A stretch of DNA of 20,080 nt from an uncultured Faecalibacterium sp. (GTDB taxonomy: Bacteria > Bacillota > Clostridia > Oscillospirales > Ruminococcaceae): contig UQGD01000036.1 in the NCBI GenBank assembly GCA_900540455.1, positions 1 through 20,080 of the forward strand. Reading direction: 5' to 3'. Position 1 is the first letter of the stretch. Each line of letters starts with the position of its first letter. This document shows positions 15,253 through 20,080 of this stretch, one piece after another. Below the pieces are notes generated by a model. The model saw only the letters and a program-made list of their open reading frames with translations, searched no databases and was not told the origin of the DNA. A program made the position numbers and the translations under genes.

Positions 15253-15849
15253 ATGATGGGACAATTTGAACAGCTGGATCAGATGCTAACAGCACAAGAA
15301 GGAATGCTGCGAACATCACAGGTCGTATCCTCTGGAATTTCAAAGCCGGTATTTTATGATTATGTGCGTTCACGAGATTTGGATAGAGTTGCACATGGGA
15401 TTTATCTGTCCAAAGATTCCTGGGTGGATGCCATGTATCTGCTTCATTTGCGATTTGAACAAGCAGTATTTTCACATGAAACAGCTTTATTTTTTCACGA
15501 TCTGACAGACCGTGAACCAATAGAATATACAGTTACGGTCAAAACTGGATGCAATCCAAGCAAAATGAAAGCAGAAGGCATTCAAGTTTTTACGATTAAA
15601 GCAGACTTACATGATGTAGGACTTACAACAGCGAAAACTCCGTTCGGGCATACTGTGCCGGTTTATGATATGGAGCGAACGATCTGTGATTTGCTCAGAA
15701 GCCGTAGCAGAATTGAAATTCAGACCTTTCAGGGAGCACTGAAAGCGTATGCCCGTAGAAAAGATAAGAACCTGCGAGCTTTAATGCAATATGCTGGGAT
15801 GTTCAAGGTGGAAAAAATTTTACGACAGTATTTGGAGGTACTTTTATGA
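15253..15849 (+). CDS. abiEi: AbiEi-type antitoxin (type IV toxin-antitoxin)
   Basis: The 198-residue protein has the AbiEi layout. An N-terminal winged-helix segment is followed by the family signature around residues 15-50 (GMLRTSQVVSSGISK, then LDRVAHGIYL). A middle domain contains HETALFFHDLTDREP, and a later segment VYDMERTICDLLRSR is typical of the AbiEi C-terminal domain. AbiEi antitoxins neutralise AbiEii without direct protein contact and autorepress the operon. Two adjacent ATGs (15253 and 15256) follow AAAGGAAG at 15241-15248; the second has the more usual spacing, so the real start may be one codon later. It has its own promoter and overlaps the toxin gene by four bases. Base composition is visibly AT-richer than the flanking backbone, suggesting separate acquisition. 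Confidence 0.9.
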   Translation: MMGQFEQLDQMLTAQEGMLRTSQVVSSGISKPVFYDYVRSRDLDRVAHGIYLSKDSWVDAMYLLHLRFEQAVFSHETALFFHDLTDREPIEYTVTVKTGCNPSKMKAEGIQVFTIKADLHDVGLTTAKTPFGHTVPVYDMERTICDLLRSRSRIEIQTFQGALKAYARRKDKNLRALMQYAGMFKVEKILRQYLEVLL

Positions 15850-16700
15850 TAAAAACAGCAAGGCAGCTTAAAGATTTAATACGAAACCTTTCCAGAGAAA
15901 AATCCGTAGATGCTCAGATTTTAATGAGGAACTACATGATGGAGCGTTTTTTGGAGCGTATTTCTCTTTCTGAGTATCGTGATAAGTTTATCTTGAAGGG
16001 TGGTATGTTGGTAGCGGCTATGGTTGGATTGGATGCCCGCTCTACGATGGATTTGGATGCAACCATAAAAGGAGCTAATGTTAATGTGGAGGATATTGAG
16101 AATCTAATTTCATCAATCGTAACTGTTCCGATTGATGATGGTGTTAAATTTCAGCTGAAAAGTATTTCGGAGATTATGGATGAAGCAGAGTATCCGGGGA
16201 TTCGTGTCAGCATGAGTACAACATTCGATGGTGTAGTGACCCCTTTGAAAATTGATATTTCTACGGGAGATGCAATCACTCCAAGAGAGGTTCGGTATTC
16301 ATTCAAACTTATGCTGGAAGATCGCTCCATTGATATTTGGGCTTATAATTTAGAAACTGTGCTGGCAGAAAAACTGGAAACCATTATTACCAGAACCACA
16401 ACCAATACCCGCATGAGAGATTTCTACGATATTTACATTTTAGAACAGCTGCATGGAACCACGCTGAACCCGAAAATTTTACATGATGCGCTTCTGGCAA
16501 CTGCTCATAAACGGGGATCGGAGAAGTATCTTAACCAGGCTGAAGAAGTTTTTGACGAAGTGGAAAATGATTCGGTTATGCAAAAACTTTGGGAGGCATA
16601 CCGTAAAAAGTTTTCTTATGCTTCTGATTTGGAATGGGATGTGATTATGAAAGCAATTCGCAGGTTATATGTTCTTTGCGAGAAGGGCATCAGCTTATGA
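15846..16700 (+). CDS. abiEii: AbiEii-type nucleotidyltransferase toxin
   Basis: The 284-residue protein has the nucleotidyltransferase signature of AbiEii toxins: LKGGM (residues 50-54) followed by RSTMDLD (65-71) with the metal-binding aspartates D69 and D71. A third acidic strand LKIDIST follows, and then the family motif EKLETIITRTTTNTRMRDFYD with the conserved Lys, Arg and Asp. Related enzymes transfer nucleotides onto RNA, and the family causes growth arrest and phage abortive infection. All motifs expected for an active enzyme are present. It starts by ATGA overlap with the antitoxin stop and ends by ATGA overlap with the next gene, so three proteins are translated in series. Confidence 0.9.
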   Translation: MIKTARQLKDLIRNLSREKSVDAQILMRNYMMERFLERISLSEYRDKFILKGGMLVAAMVGLDARSTMDLDATIKGANVNVEDIENLISSIVTVPIDDGVKFQLKSISEIMDEAEYPGIRVSMSTTFDGVVTPLKIDISTGDAITPREVRYSFKLMLEDRSIDIWAYNLETVLAEKLETIITRTTTNTRMRDFYDIYILEQLHGTTLNPKILHDALLATAHKRGSEKYLNQAEEVFDEVENDSVMQKLWEAYRKKFSYASDLEWDVIMKAIRRLYVLCEKGISL

Positions 16701-17023
16701 AAAAGCATGGACACTATTGTAAAGTTTGTGGTGAATACAAAGCCAACGAAAAATTTTCAGGCAAAGGTCATGCATCCCACATTTGTAAATCCTGTGCTTC
16801 GCTACCAGCAGAAAAGCAGGCTGAACTGATGACACTGAATCGTCTTTTGAATCTTCCATGGAGGCTATCGAAAGAGCAGTTGTCCTGGCTGAAAAATCGA
16901 CTAAAGGATAGGCGGCCTGATGTCCGTGCATTGGCGCAAGAGCAATATGAAATGAGATTTCCACCAAGACACTTAGAAGATGATGAGTTCAATTTTTTCG
17001 ATGAAGAAAGTTTTATAGAATAG
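16697..17023 (+). CDS. Small four-cysteine (zinc-ribbon-like) protein, third gene of the AbiE-like operon
   Basis: This 108-residue protein has two Cys pairs, CKVC (C8, C11) and CKSC (C30, C33), with KFSGKGHASHI between, a treble-clef or zinc-ribbon-like layout. A helical segment with conserved-looking basic and tryptophan residues follows (LPWRLSKEQLSWLKNRLKDRRPDVR), then an acidic tail. I do not recognise a characterised family. The start at 16697 is set by the four-base ATGA overlap with the toxin stop; a longer in-frame start at 16634 would run inside the toxin gene. The tight coupling suggests a part in the toxin-antitoxin unit, for example a modulator or RNA/DNA-binding accessory, but an unrelated passenger cannot be excluded. 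Confidence 0.8.
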   Translation: MKKHGHYCKVCGEYKANEKFSGKGHASHICKSCASLPAEKQAELMTLNRLLNLPWRLSKEQLSWLKNRLKDRRPDVRALAQEQYEMRFPPRHLEDDEFNFFDEESFIE

Positions 17024-17027
17024 TGAA

Positions 17028-17058
17028 AGCTGTCTGCTATGGCAGGCTGTTTTCTTTT
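17028..17058 (+). terminator. Probable terminator after the AbiE-like operon
   Basis: CTGTCTGC (17030-17037) and GCAGGCTG (17042-17049) form a six-pair stem with one G-T wobble, extendable past one mismatch, around the loop TATG, followed by TTTTCTTTT. It lies between the third gene of the operon and the relaxase ribosome site. The stem is modest, so termination may be partial. Confidence 0.5.
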
Positions 17059-17077
17059 CGGGAAGGAGGTCTGACCT

Positions 17078-18490
17078 ATGGCAACCACGAGAATCATGCC
17101 GCTTCATGTCGGCAAGGGCCGCACAGAAAGTCGGGCGATCAGTGACATCATCGACTATGTGGCCAACCCAAAGAAAACAGATGACGGCAGACTCATTACC
17201 GGCTATGCGTGTGACAGCCGGACTGTGGATGCGGAGTTCCTTCTGGCAAAGCGGCAGTACATTGCCGCCACAGGACGAGTGCGCGGCGCGGATGATGTGA
17301 TTGCCTATCATGTGCGCCAGTCCTTCCGCCCCGGCGAGATTACCCCGGAAGAAGCTAACCGGCTGGGTGTGGAATTTGCCAAGCGATTCACCAAGGGCAA
17401 TCATGCCTTTGTGGTCTGCACCCACATAGACAAGTCGCACATTCATAATCACATTATCTGGTCATCGGTCAGCTTAGAATATGACCGGAAATTCCGAAAC
17501 TTTTGGGGCAGCACCAAGGCGGTTCGTCGGCTAAGTGACACCATCTGTATTGAGAATGGACTGTCCATTGTAGAGAATCCGAAACCTCACGGAAAGAGCT
17601 ATAACAAATGGCTGGGCGATCAGGCAAAGCCCTCTCACCGAGAGCTGCTTCGTGTGGCGATTGACAATGCATTATCACAAAGTCCTGCTGACTTTGAGGA
17701 GCTGCTGAGGCTGCTGCAAGAGTCCGACTGTGAGGTATCAAAGCGCGGAAAATCATATCGCCTGAAGCTCCCCGGTTGGGAGAAAGCCGCCCGAATGGAC
17801 AGCCTGGGCGAAGGATATGGATTAGATGATTTGCAGGCGGTTCTCTCCGGGAAGAAAGCGCATACCCCACGAAAGAAAATAGTTACACAGGCAGAGACGC
17901 AGAAGGTCAATCTGCTGGTGGACATTCAGGCAAAATTGCAGGCTGGAAAAGGTGCTGGCTATGCTCGATGGGCCAAGGTGTTCAACCTCAAGCAGATGGC
18001 GCAGACCATAAACTACCTATCAGAGCATAACCTGCTGGAGTATGCGGTTTTGGAAGAAAAGGCTGCGGCTGCCACGGCACATCACAATGAGCTTTCGGCG
18101 CAGATCAAAGCGGCTGAAAAGCGCATGGCAGAGATTGCTGTTCTGCGTACTCACATCGTAAATTATGCCAAGACCCGTGAGGTCTATGTGGCATACCGCA
18201 AGGCCGGCTACTCTAAGAAATTCCGGGAAGAACATGAGGAAGAAATTCTGCTCCACCAGGCTGCTAAGAATGCCTTTGATGAGATGGGCGTCAAGAAGCT
18301 GCCCAAGGTCAAAGAGTTGCAGACGGAGTACGCGAAATTGCTGGAAGAAAAGAAAAAGACCTATGCCGAGTACCGGCGTTCCCGTGAGGAAATGCGGGAG
18401 CTTTTAACGGCAAAGGCCAATGTGGATCGAGTGCTGAAAATGGAGGTAGAACAGGATGTTGAAAAAGAAAAAGACCACGGCCAGCGGTAA
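17078..18490 (+). CDS. Relaxase / mobilization nuclease (MOBP-type)
   Basis: The 470-residue protein is a relaxase of the VirD2/MobA-like family, which nicks the origin of transfer and stays joined to the 5' end of the transferred strand. The metal-binding histidine motif is complete: THIDKSHIHNHIIW with H116, H121, H123 and H125. A likely nucleophile is Y27 in AISDIIDYVANPKKT, as expected for motif I in this family. The nuclease domain covers about residues 1-230; a DNA-binding middle region (to about 280) and a long helical, probably coiled-coil, C-terminal half (about 320-470) follow. The start is firm: AAGGAGGT (17063-17070), seven bases before the ATG. Composition returns to that of the element backbone. 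A second possible ORF overlaps the last 35 bases. Confidence 0.93.
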   Translation: MATTRIMPLHVGKGRTESRAISDIIDYVANPKKTDDGRLITGYACDSRTVDAEFLLAKRQYIAATGRVRGADDVIAYHVRQSFRPGEITPEEANRLGVEFAKRFTKGNHAFVVCTHIDKSHIHNHIIWSSVSLEYDRKFRNFWGSTKAVRRLSDTICIENGLSIVENPKPHGKSYNKWLGDQAKPSHRELLRVAIDNALSQSPADFEELLRLLQESDCEVSKRGKSYRLKLPGWEKAARMDSLGEGYGLDDLQAVLSGKKAHTPRKKIVTQAETQKVNLLVDIQAKLQAGKGAGYARWAKVFNLKQMAQTINYLSEHNLLEYAVLEEKAAAATAHHNELSAQIKAAEKRMAEIAVLRTHIVNYAKTREVYVAYRKAGYSKKFREEHEEEILLHQAAKNAFDEMGVKKLPKVKELQTEYAKLLEEKKKTYAEYRRSREEMRELLTAKANVDRVLKMEVEQDVEKEKDHGQR

Positions 18491-18602
18491 GCTGGTCCTG
18501 GTCAAAAGCGTTCGCAGAACGCGCAGCCACAGAATGAAATTCTGTGTTCAAAGGGGCTTGGGGGCGCTGCCCTCAACAAGCAGCTTGTGGCGAAATGGAT
18601 AG
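18456..18602 (+). CDS. Possible 48-residue basic peptide overlapping the relaxase 3' end
   Basis: An ATG at 18456 is preceded by GGAGGT (18442-18447) with eight-base spacing. It opens a 48-residue frame beginning MLKKKKTTASGKLVLVKSVR and ending at TAG 18600-18602. The peptide is strongly basic (many Lys and Arg) with no recognised domain. It overlaps the relaxase end in another frame and runs through the stem-loop cluster. The excellent ribosome site argues for translation; the shortness and the structured DNA underneath argue for caution. Confidence 0.4.
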   Translation: MLKKKKTTASGKLVLVKSVRRTRSHRMKFCVQRGLGALPSTSSLWRNG

Positions 18603-18637
18603 CCACAAGCATTGCTTGCCACAATATGCTGCGCATA
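18481..18637. other. Cluster of stem-loops after the relaxase gene (candidate origin of transfer or structured RNA)
   Basis: At least six inverted repeats follow one another. CCAGC/GCTGG (18481-18495). GCGTTC/GAACGC (18508-18522). CACAGAAT/ATTCTGTG, eight perfect pairs with a three-base loop (18528-18546). GGGGGC/GCCCTC (18560-18574), enclosed by GCTTG/CAAGC (18556-18581). GCTTGTGGC/GCCACAAGC, nine perfect pairs with a ten-base loop (18583-18610). TATGC/GCATA (18625-18637). Apart from the possible 48-residue ORF this stretch has no gene. Origins of transfer are often inverted-repeat-rich and next to relaxase genes, but no known nick site is recognised. Confidence 0.5.
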
Positions 18638-18643
18638 AAATAA

Positions 18644-18686
18644 AAAACTAACGACGGGACATTTACTGCCTCCTATCGTTAGTTTT
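18644..18686. terminator. Bidirectional terminator between the convergent relaxase and Xre-type genes
   Basis: AAAACTAACGA (18644-18654) and TCGTTAGTTTT (18676-18686) form 11 perfect pairs around a 21-base loop. On the plus strand the stem ends in four T. On the minus strand it is followed by a T-rich stretch, the complement of the A run at 18637-18647. The right arm contains the minus-strand stop codon at 18679-18681. This suits termination from both sides. Confidence 0.7.
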
Positions 18687-18993
18687 CTGTGTTTAAGCGA
18701 CTTATAAAACCAATCAGCATAATCAGATCGTCATCTGACATCTTTCTCATTCCGTCTAAAGCCTTCTTGATAAGCTGAGGGTTATTTTCTTGTGCATCAA
18801 AAAATTGAAGCGGCGTGATTTCAAAATACTCACAGATGTTGAGAAACTGCTTCATAGACGGCATAGAACGCCCGGAAGAAATTGCCTGAATATAGCTTCT
18901 GTTTTGCCCTAACTCCATGCTCATCTGATATTCTGAAACGCCTTTTTTCAATCGTAATTCTGTGATTCGATTGCGGATAAATTCTTCGTCCAT
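18679..18993 (-). CDS. Xre-type helix-turn-helix regulator
   Basis: The 104-residue protein starts MDEEFIRNRITELRLKKGVS and carries an Xre/Cro-type helix-turn-helix over about residues 7-65. The recognition region reads EYQMSMELGQNRSYIQAISSGRSMPSMKQFLNICEYFEITPLQFF, followed by a helical tail (LIKKALDGMRKMSDDDLIMLIGFISRL). I chose the ATG at 18993 because GAGGTGA precedes it on the minus strand; a longer in-frame form would add 32 residues from 19089 without a good ribosome site. It faces away from the SLOG gene, so the space between them probably holds both promoters and the regulator's own sites. The stop lies within the shared terminator. Confidence 0.85.
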   Translation of the reverse strand: MDEEFIRNRITELRLKKGVSEYQMSMELGQNRSYIQAISSGRSMPSMKQFLNICEYFEITPLQFFDAQENNPQLIKKALDGMRKMSDDDLIMLIGFISRLNTEN

Positions 18994-19082
18994 ACGCTCA
19001 CCTCTCTGCTCTTTTAGCATAGCAGAAAGCAATTCTTGATACTTCGCATGTGTTGTGTTATAATTTTGTAATACAGCCTTTA

Positions 19083-19123
19083 TACGCATTATTATTTGCG
19101 TTATTTTTGCTTTATATGCGTAA
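19083..19123. promoter_or_regulatory. Repeated TGCG half-sites between the divergent Xre-type and SLOG genes
   Basis: TACGCAT (19083-19089) and ATGCGTA (19116-19122) are perfect inverted copies. A third related half-site, TTTGCGTTA (19095-19103), stands exactly 20 bases from TATGCGTAA (19115-19123) in the same orientation, about two helical turns. The stretch is AT-rich and lies in the shared 157-base intergenic region. It is a candidate operator for the Xre-type regulator; no promoter could be assigned with confidence. Confidence 0.45.
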
Positions 19124-19150
19124 TCACGGCAGTTATCAAGGGTGATTTAT

Positions 19151-19693
19151 ATGAATCAGTATGCCTGTGCCATTACCGGCCACAGACCAACAAGATTTTG
19201 CTTTGGATATAATGAGGAAGATCCTCTATGCAAAAAGCTAAAAGAATGTTTCCTGGAGCAGTTTCGGATACTCCATGACGAGAAATTTGTCCGTACTTTT
19301 TTTGTCGGCGGTGCTCTTGGTGTGGATATGTGGGCTGGAGAACAGCTGCTGACATTGAGAGCACAAACGGGATACGAGGATATTAAAATTATCGTTGTAA
19401 TTCCCTTCATCGGCTATGACTCTAAATGGCCGGATCAGAGTAGACATAGATTGAAAAAGCTGATCCAAAACGCAAACGATTCTATTGTTATTTCACATTC
19501 TGCGGATGTTTCCGGTTATAAAAAAAGGAATTACTATATGGTCGATCATGCAGAGTACATCATCGGTGTGTTTGATAATCAGAAAAAGCTGCGCTCAGGC
19601 ACAGCACAGACAGTCAATTATGCCTTACGAAACGGAAAAGCAATCACTCTGATCCATCCAGACACTATGGAGATAACAGCCCCTGCGCCTTAA
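19151..19693 (+). CDS. SLOG-family protein (DUF1273 / YpsA-like)
   Basis: This 180-residue protein has the DprA/YpsA-like SLOG Rossmann-type fold. An opening strand and TGHRP (residues 9-13) is followed by VGGALGVDMWAGE (52-64), the glycine-rich ligand loop. Later come IKIIVVIPF, the RNYYMVDHAEYIIGVFD segment and SGTAQTVNYA near the end. SLOG proteins bind nucleotide-derived ligands or DNA and occur in defence and signalling contexts; the role of this subfamily in mobile elements is not settled. The start at 19151 follows AAGGGTG with six-base spacing; a GTG at 19142 lies inside that ribosome site and is unlikely. It is divergent from the Xre-type gene and probably regulated with it. Confidence 0.85.
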   Translation: MNQYACAITGHRPTRFCFGYNEEDPLCKKLKECFLEQFRILHDEKFVRTFFVGGALGVDMWAGEQLLTLRAQTGYEDIKIIVVIPFIGYDSKWPDQSRHRLKKLIQNANDSIVISHSADVSGYKKRNYYMVDHAEYIIGVFDNQKKLRSGTAQTVNYALRNGKAITLIHPDTMEITAPAP

Positions 19694-19734
19694 CAAATTC
19701 ACAAAAATTTTTCATTAGCATTTCCAACAAAATA

Positions 19735-19763
19735 TTTTCATTGAAGGGGTGCTGTGATATAAT
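19735..19763 (+). promoter_or_regulatory. Extended -10 promoter upstream of the truncated Xre-like frame
   Basis: TTTTCA (19735-19740), 17 bases, then TGATATAAT, a perfect extended -10 (TGnTATAAT, TATAAT at 19758-19763). Transcription would start near 19770 and run into the short frame at 19801 and then the zinc-ribbon gene at 19987. Confidence 0.6.
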
Positions 19764-19800
19764 AAGATATAAAACTACGCTCAGAACAAATGGTGCCGCT

Positions 19801-19971
19801 ATGAACAAATATATTGGACAGCAATTTGCTGCTTTAAGATACGAAAAAAATATTTTGGTTGTTGAAGAAACTACATCTGCTGGTGGATGCGGCTCCTTCA
19901 ACGCGGCTTCTTCATGTCCTGCGTCAGCCTGTCTTTATGACAGTGCGGCGTGGGGCTTTTTTATTGCCTGA
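19801..19971 (+). pseudogene. Probable truncated Xre-type regulator, 56 codons
   Basis: The first 23 residues (MNKYIGQQFAALRYEKN and on) resemble the N-terminal helix of Xre-type regulators. After about nucleotide 19870 the frame becomes a Gly/Ala/Ser/Cys-rich sequence with no helix-turn-helix. The simplest reading is the 5' end of a regulator gene joined, by deletion or recombination, to the leader of the next gene. No good ribosome site is seen before the ATG. It could instead be a translated leader peptide for the following gene, since it ends directly before that gene's ribosome site. Confidence 0.4.
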
Positions 19972-19986
19972 AAGGAGTATGAGAAC

Positions 19987-20080
19987 ATGAGTCTGAAATA
20001 TACCTGCCCCAGCTGTGGAACCCCATTGGGTTATGAGGGATTGTGTTGGAAATGTAAGTGCGAGCAAGAACGGCAAGCTG
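19987..20080 (+). CDS. Zinc-ribbon protein, N-terminal fragment (3' end outside window)
   Basis: Only the first 31 codons are visible: MSLKYTCPSCGTPLGYEG, then LCWKCKCEQERQA. The pairs CPSC (C7, C10) and CWKC (C20, C23) form a short zinc ribbon. The start is firm, with AAAGGAG (19971-19977) nine bases before the ATG. It recalls a short zinc-ribbon N-terminus seen on proteins of related elements, but the rest of the protein is needed to name it. A GC-rich stretch followed by TTTTTTATT lies about 20-30 bases before the start and may be an attenuator. Confidence 0.7.
   Translation, partial: MSLKYTCPSCGTPLGYEGLCWKCKCEQERQA

Larger units (their letters stand above)
1..20080. mobile_element. Internal segment of a Tn1549/CTn-like integrative conjugative element
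   Basis: The gene set and order are those of the DNA-processing and mobilization half of Tn1549/CTn-type elements of Firmicutes: topB, CHC2/ArdC-like protein, TTRAP, methylase-helicase with tnpV, DUF3848/3849, mobC, CD1845-family protein and relaxase. Most genes are on the plus strand and nearly abut or overlap. Neither end is in the window: I see no integrase, excisionase, attachment site or conjugation ATPase. The AbiE-like operon at 15253-17023 looks like cargo because it is AT-richer by eye and separates mobC from the relaxase. Whether the whole element is conjugative or only mobilizable cannot be decided here. Family assignment is from recognition of the proteins, not from a search. Confidence 0.85.

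Noticed and set aside
16634..16696. Longer start of the four-cysteine protein
   Set aside because: It would overlap the toxin gene by more than 60 bases without a ribosome site; the ATGA-coupled start at 16697 is the standard arrangement in this operon.
18994..19089. 32-residue N-terminal extension of the Xre-type regulator
   Set aside because: The upstream start lies in the repeat-rich intergenic region and lacks a ribosome site; GAGGTGA precedes the internal ATG at 18993.
19665..19901. Minus-strand frame of 78 codons with a hydrophobic segment
   Set aside because: It runs opposite the extended -10 promoter and the Xre-like start, has no ribosome site, and its hydrophobic stretch is a by-product of AT-rich sequence.
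1..20080. CRISPR array, tRNA, rRNA, integrase or attachment sites
   Set aside because: I looked for regularly spaced direct repeats, tRNA-like cloverleaf arms with CCA ends, and recombinase motifs, and saw none.

Overview
The window is an internal segment of an integrative and conjugative (or mobilizable) element of the Tn1549 / Clostridioides difficile CTn-like family carried by a gut-type Firmicute, probably a Clostridia member. This is inferred from gene order and family recognition: topB, CHC2/ArdC-like polyvalent protein, TTRAP, giant methylase-helicase, tnpV, DUF3848/DUF3849, MobC, CD1845-family membrane protein, MOBP-type relaxase. Strong AAGGAGG-type ribosome sites and low-GC transcription signals fit Firmicutes. 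No integrase, attachment site, type IV secretion gene, rRNA, tRNA or CRISPR is visible, so the ends of the element lie outside.

Layout. Positions 3-4655 hold the 3' end of topoisomerase III, a small unknown protein, a 1134-residue CHC2 zinc-finger / ArdC-like metallopeptidase / YodL / DUF4316 protein, and the small TTRAP protein. A hairpin with a T run (4672-4702) follows. Positions 4733-13516 hold one 2927-residue polyvalent protein (ArdC-like N-terminus, four repeats of about 225 residues, N6-adenine methylase, SNF2-type helicase). A complete tnpV gene (5505-5861) is nested inside it in another frame. DUF3848/3849 and mobC follow and end at a strong terminator (14698-14750).

Positions 14833-17023 hold the CD1845-family membrane protein and then an AT-richer three-gene cargo operon: AbiEi-type antitoxin, AbiEii-type toxin and a small four-cysteine protein. 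The operon has its own promoter, overlapped by a palindrome. The relaxase gene (17078-18490) resumes the element backbone. It is followed by a cluster of stem-loops and a possible 48-residue basic ORF. A convergent Xre-type regulator (minus strand) is divergent from a SLOG-fold (DUF1273/YpsA-like) gene. The right edge has an extended -10 promoter driving what looks like a truncated Xre-type reading frame, then the start of a zinc-ribbon gene.

How it fits together (inference): topoisomerase, CHC2 protein and methylase-helicase would process and protect DNA during transfer. MobC and the relaxase would nick it at an origin of transfer. The ArdC-like domains would protect incoming DNA from restriction. 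The AbiE module would stabilise the element or block phage. The most unusual features are the dual-coded tnpV, the internal start and inserted domain in the ArdC-like protein, the AbiE operon with a third gene inside the mobilization region, and the stem-loop cluster after the relaxase.
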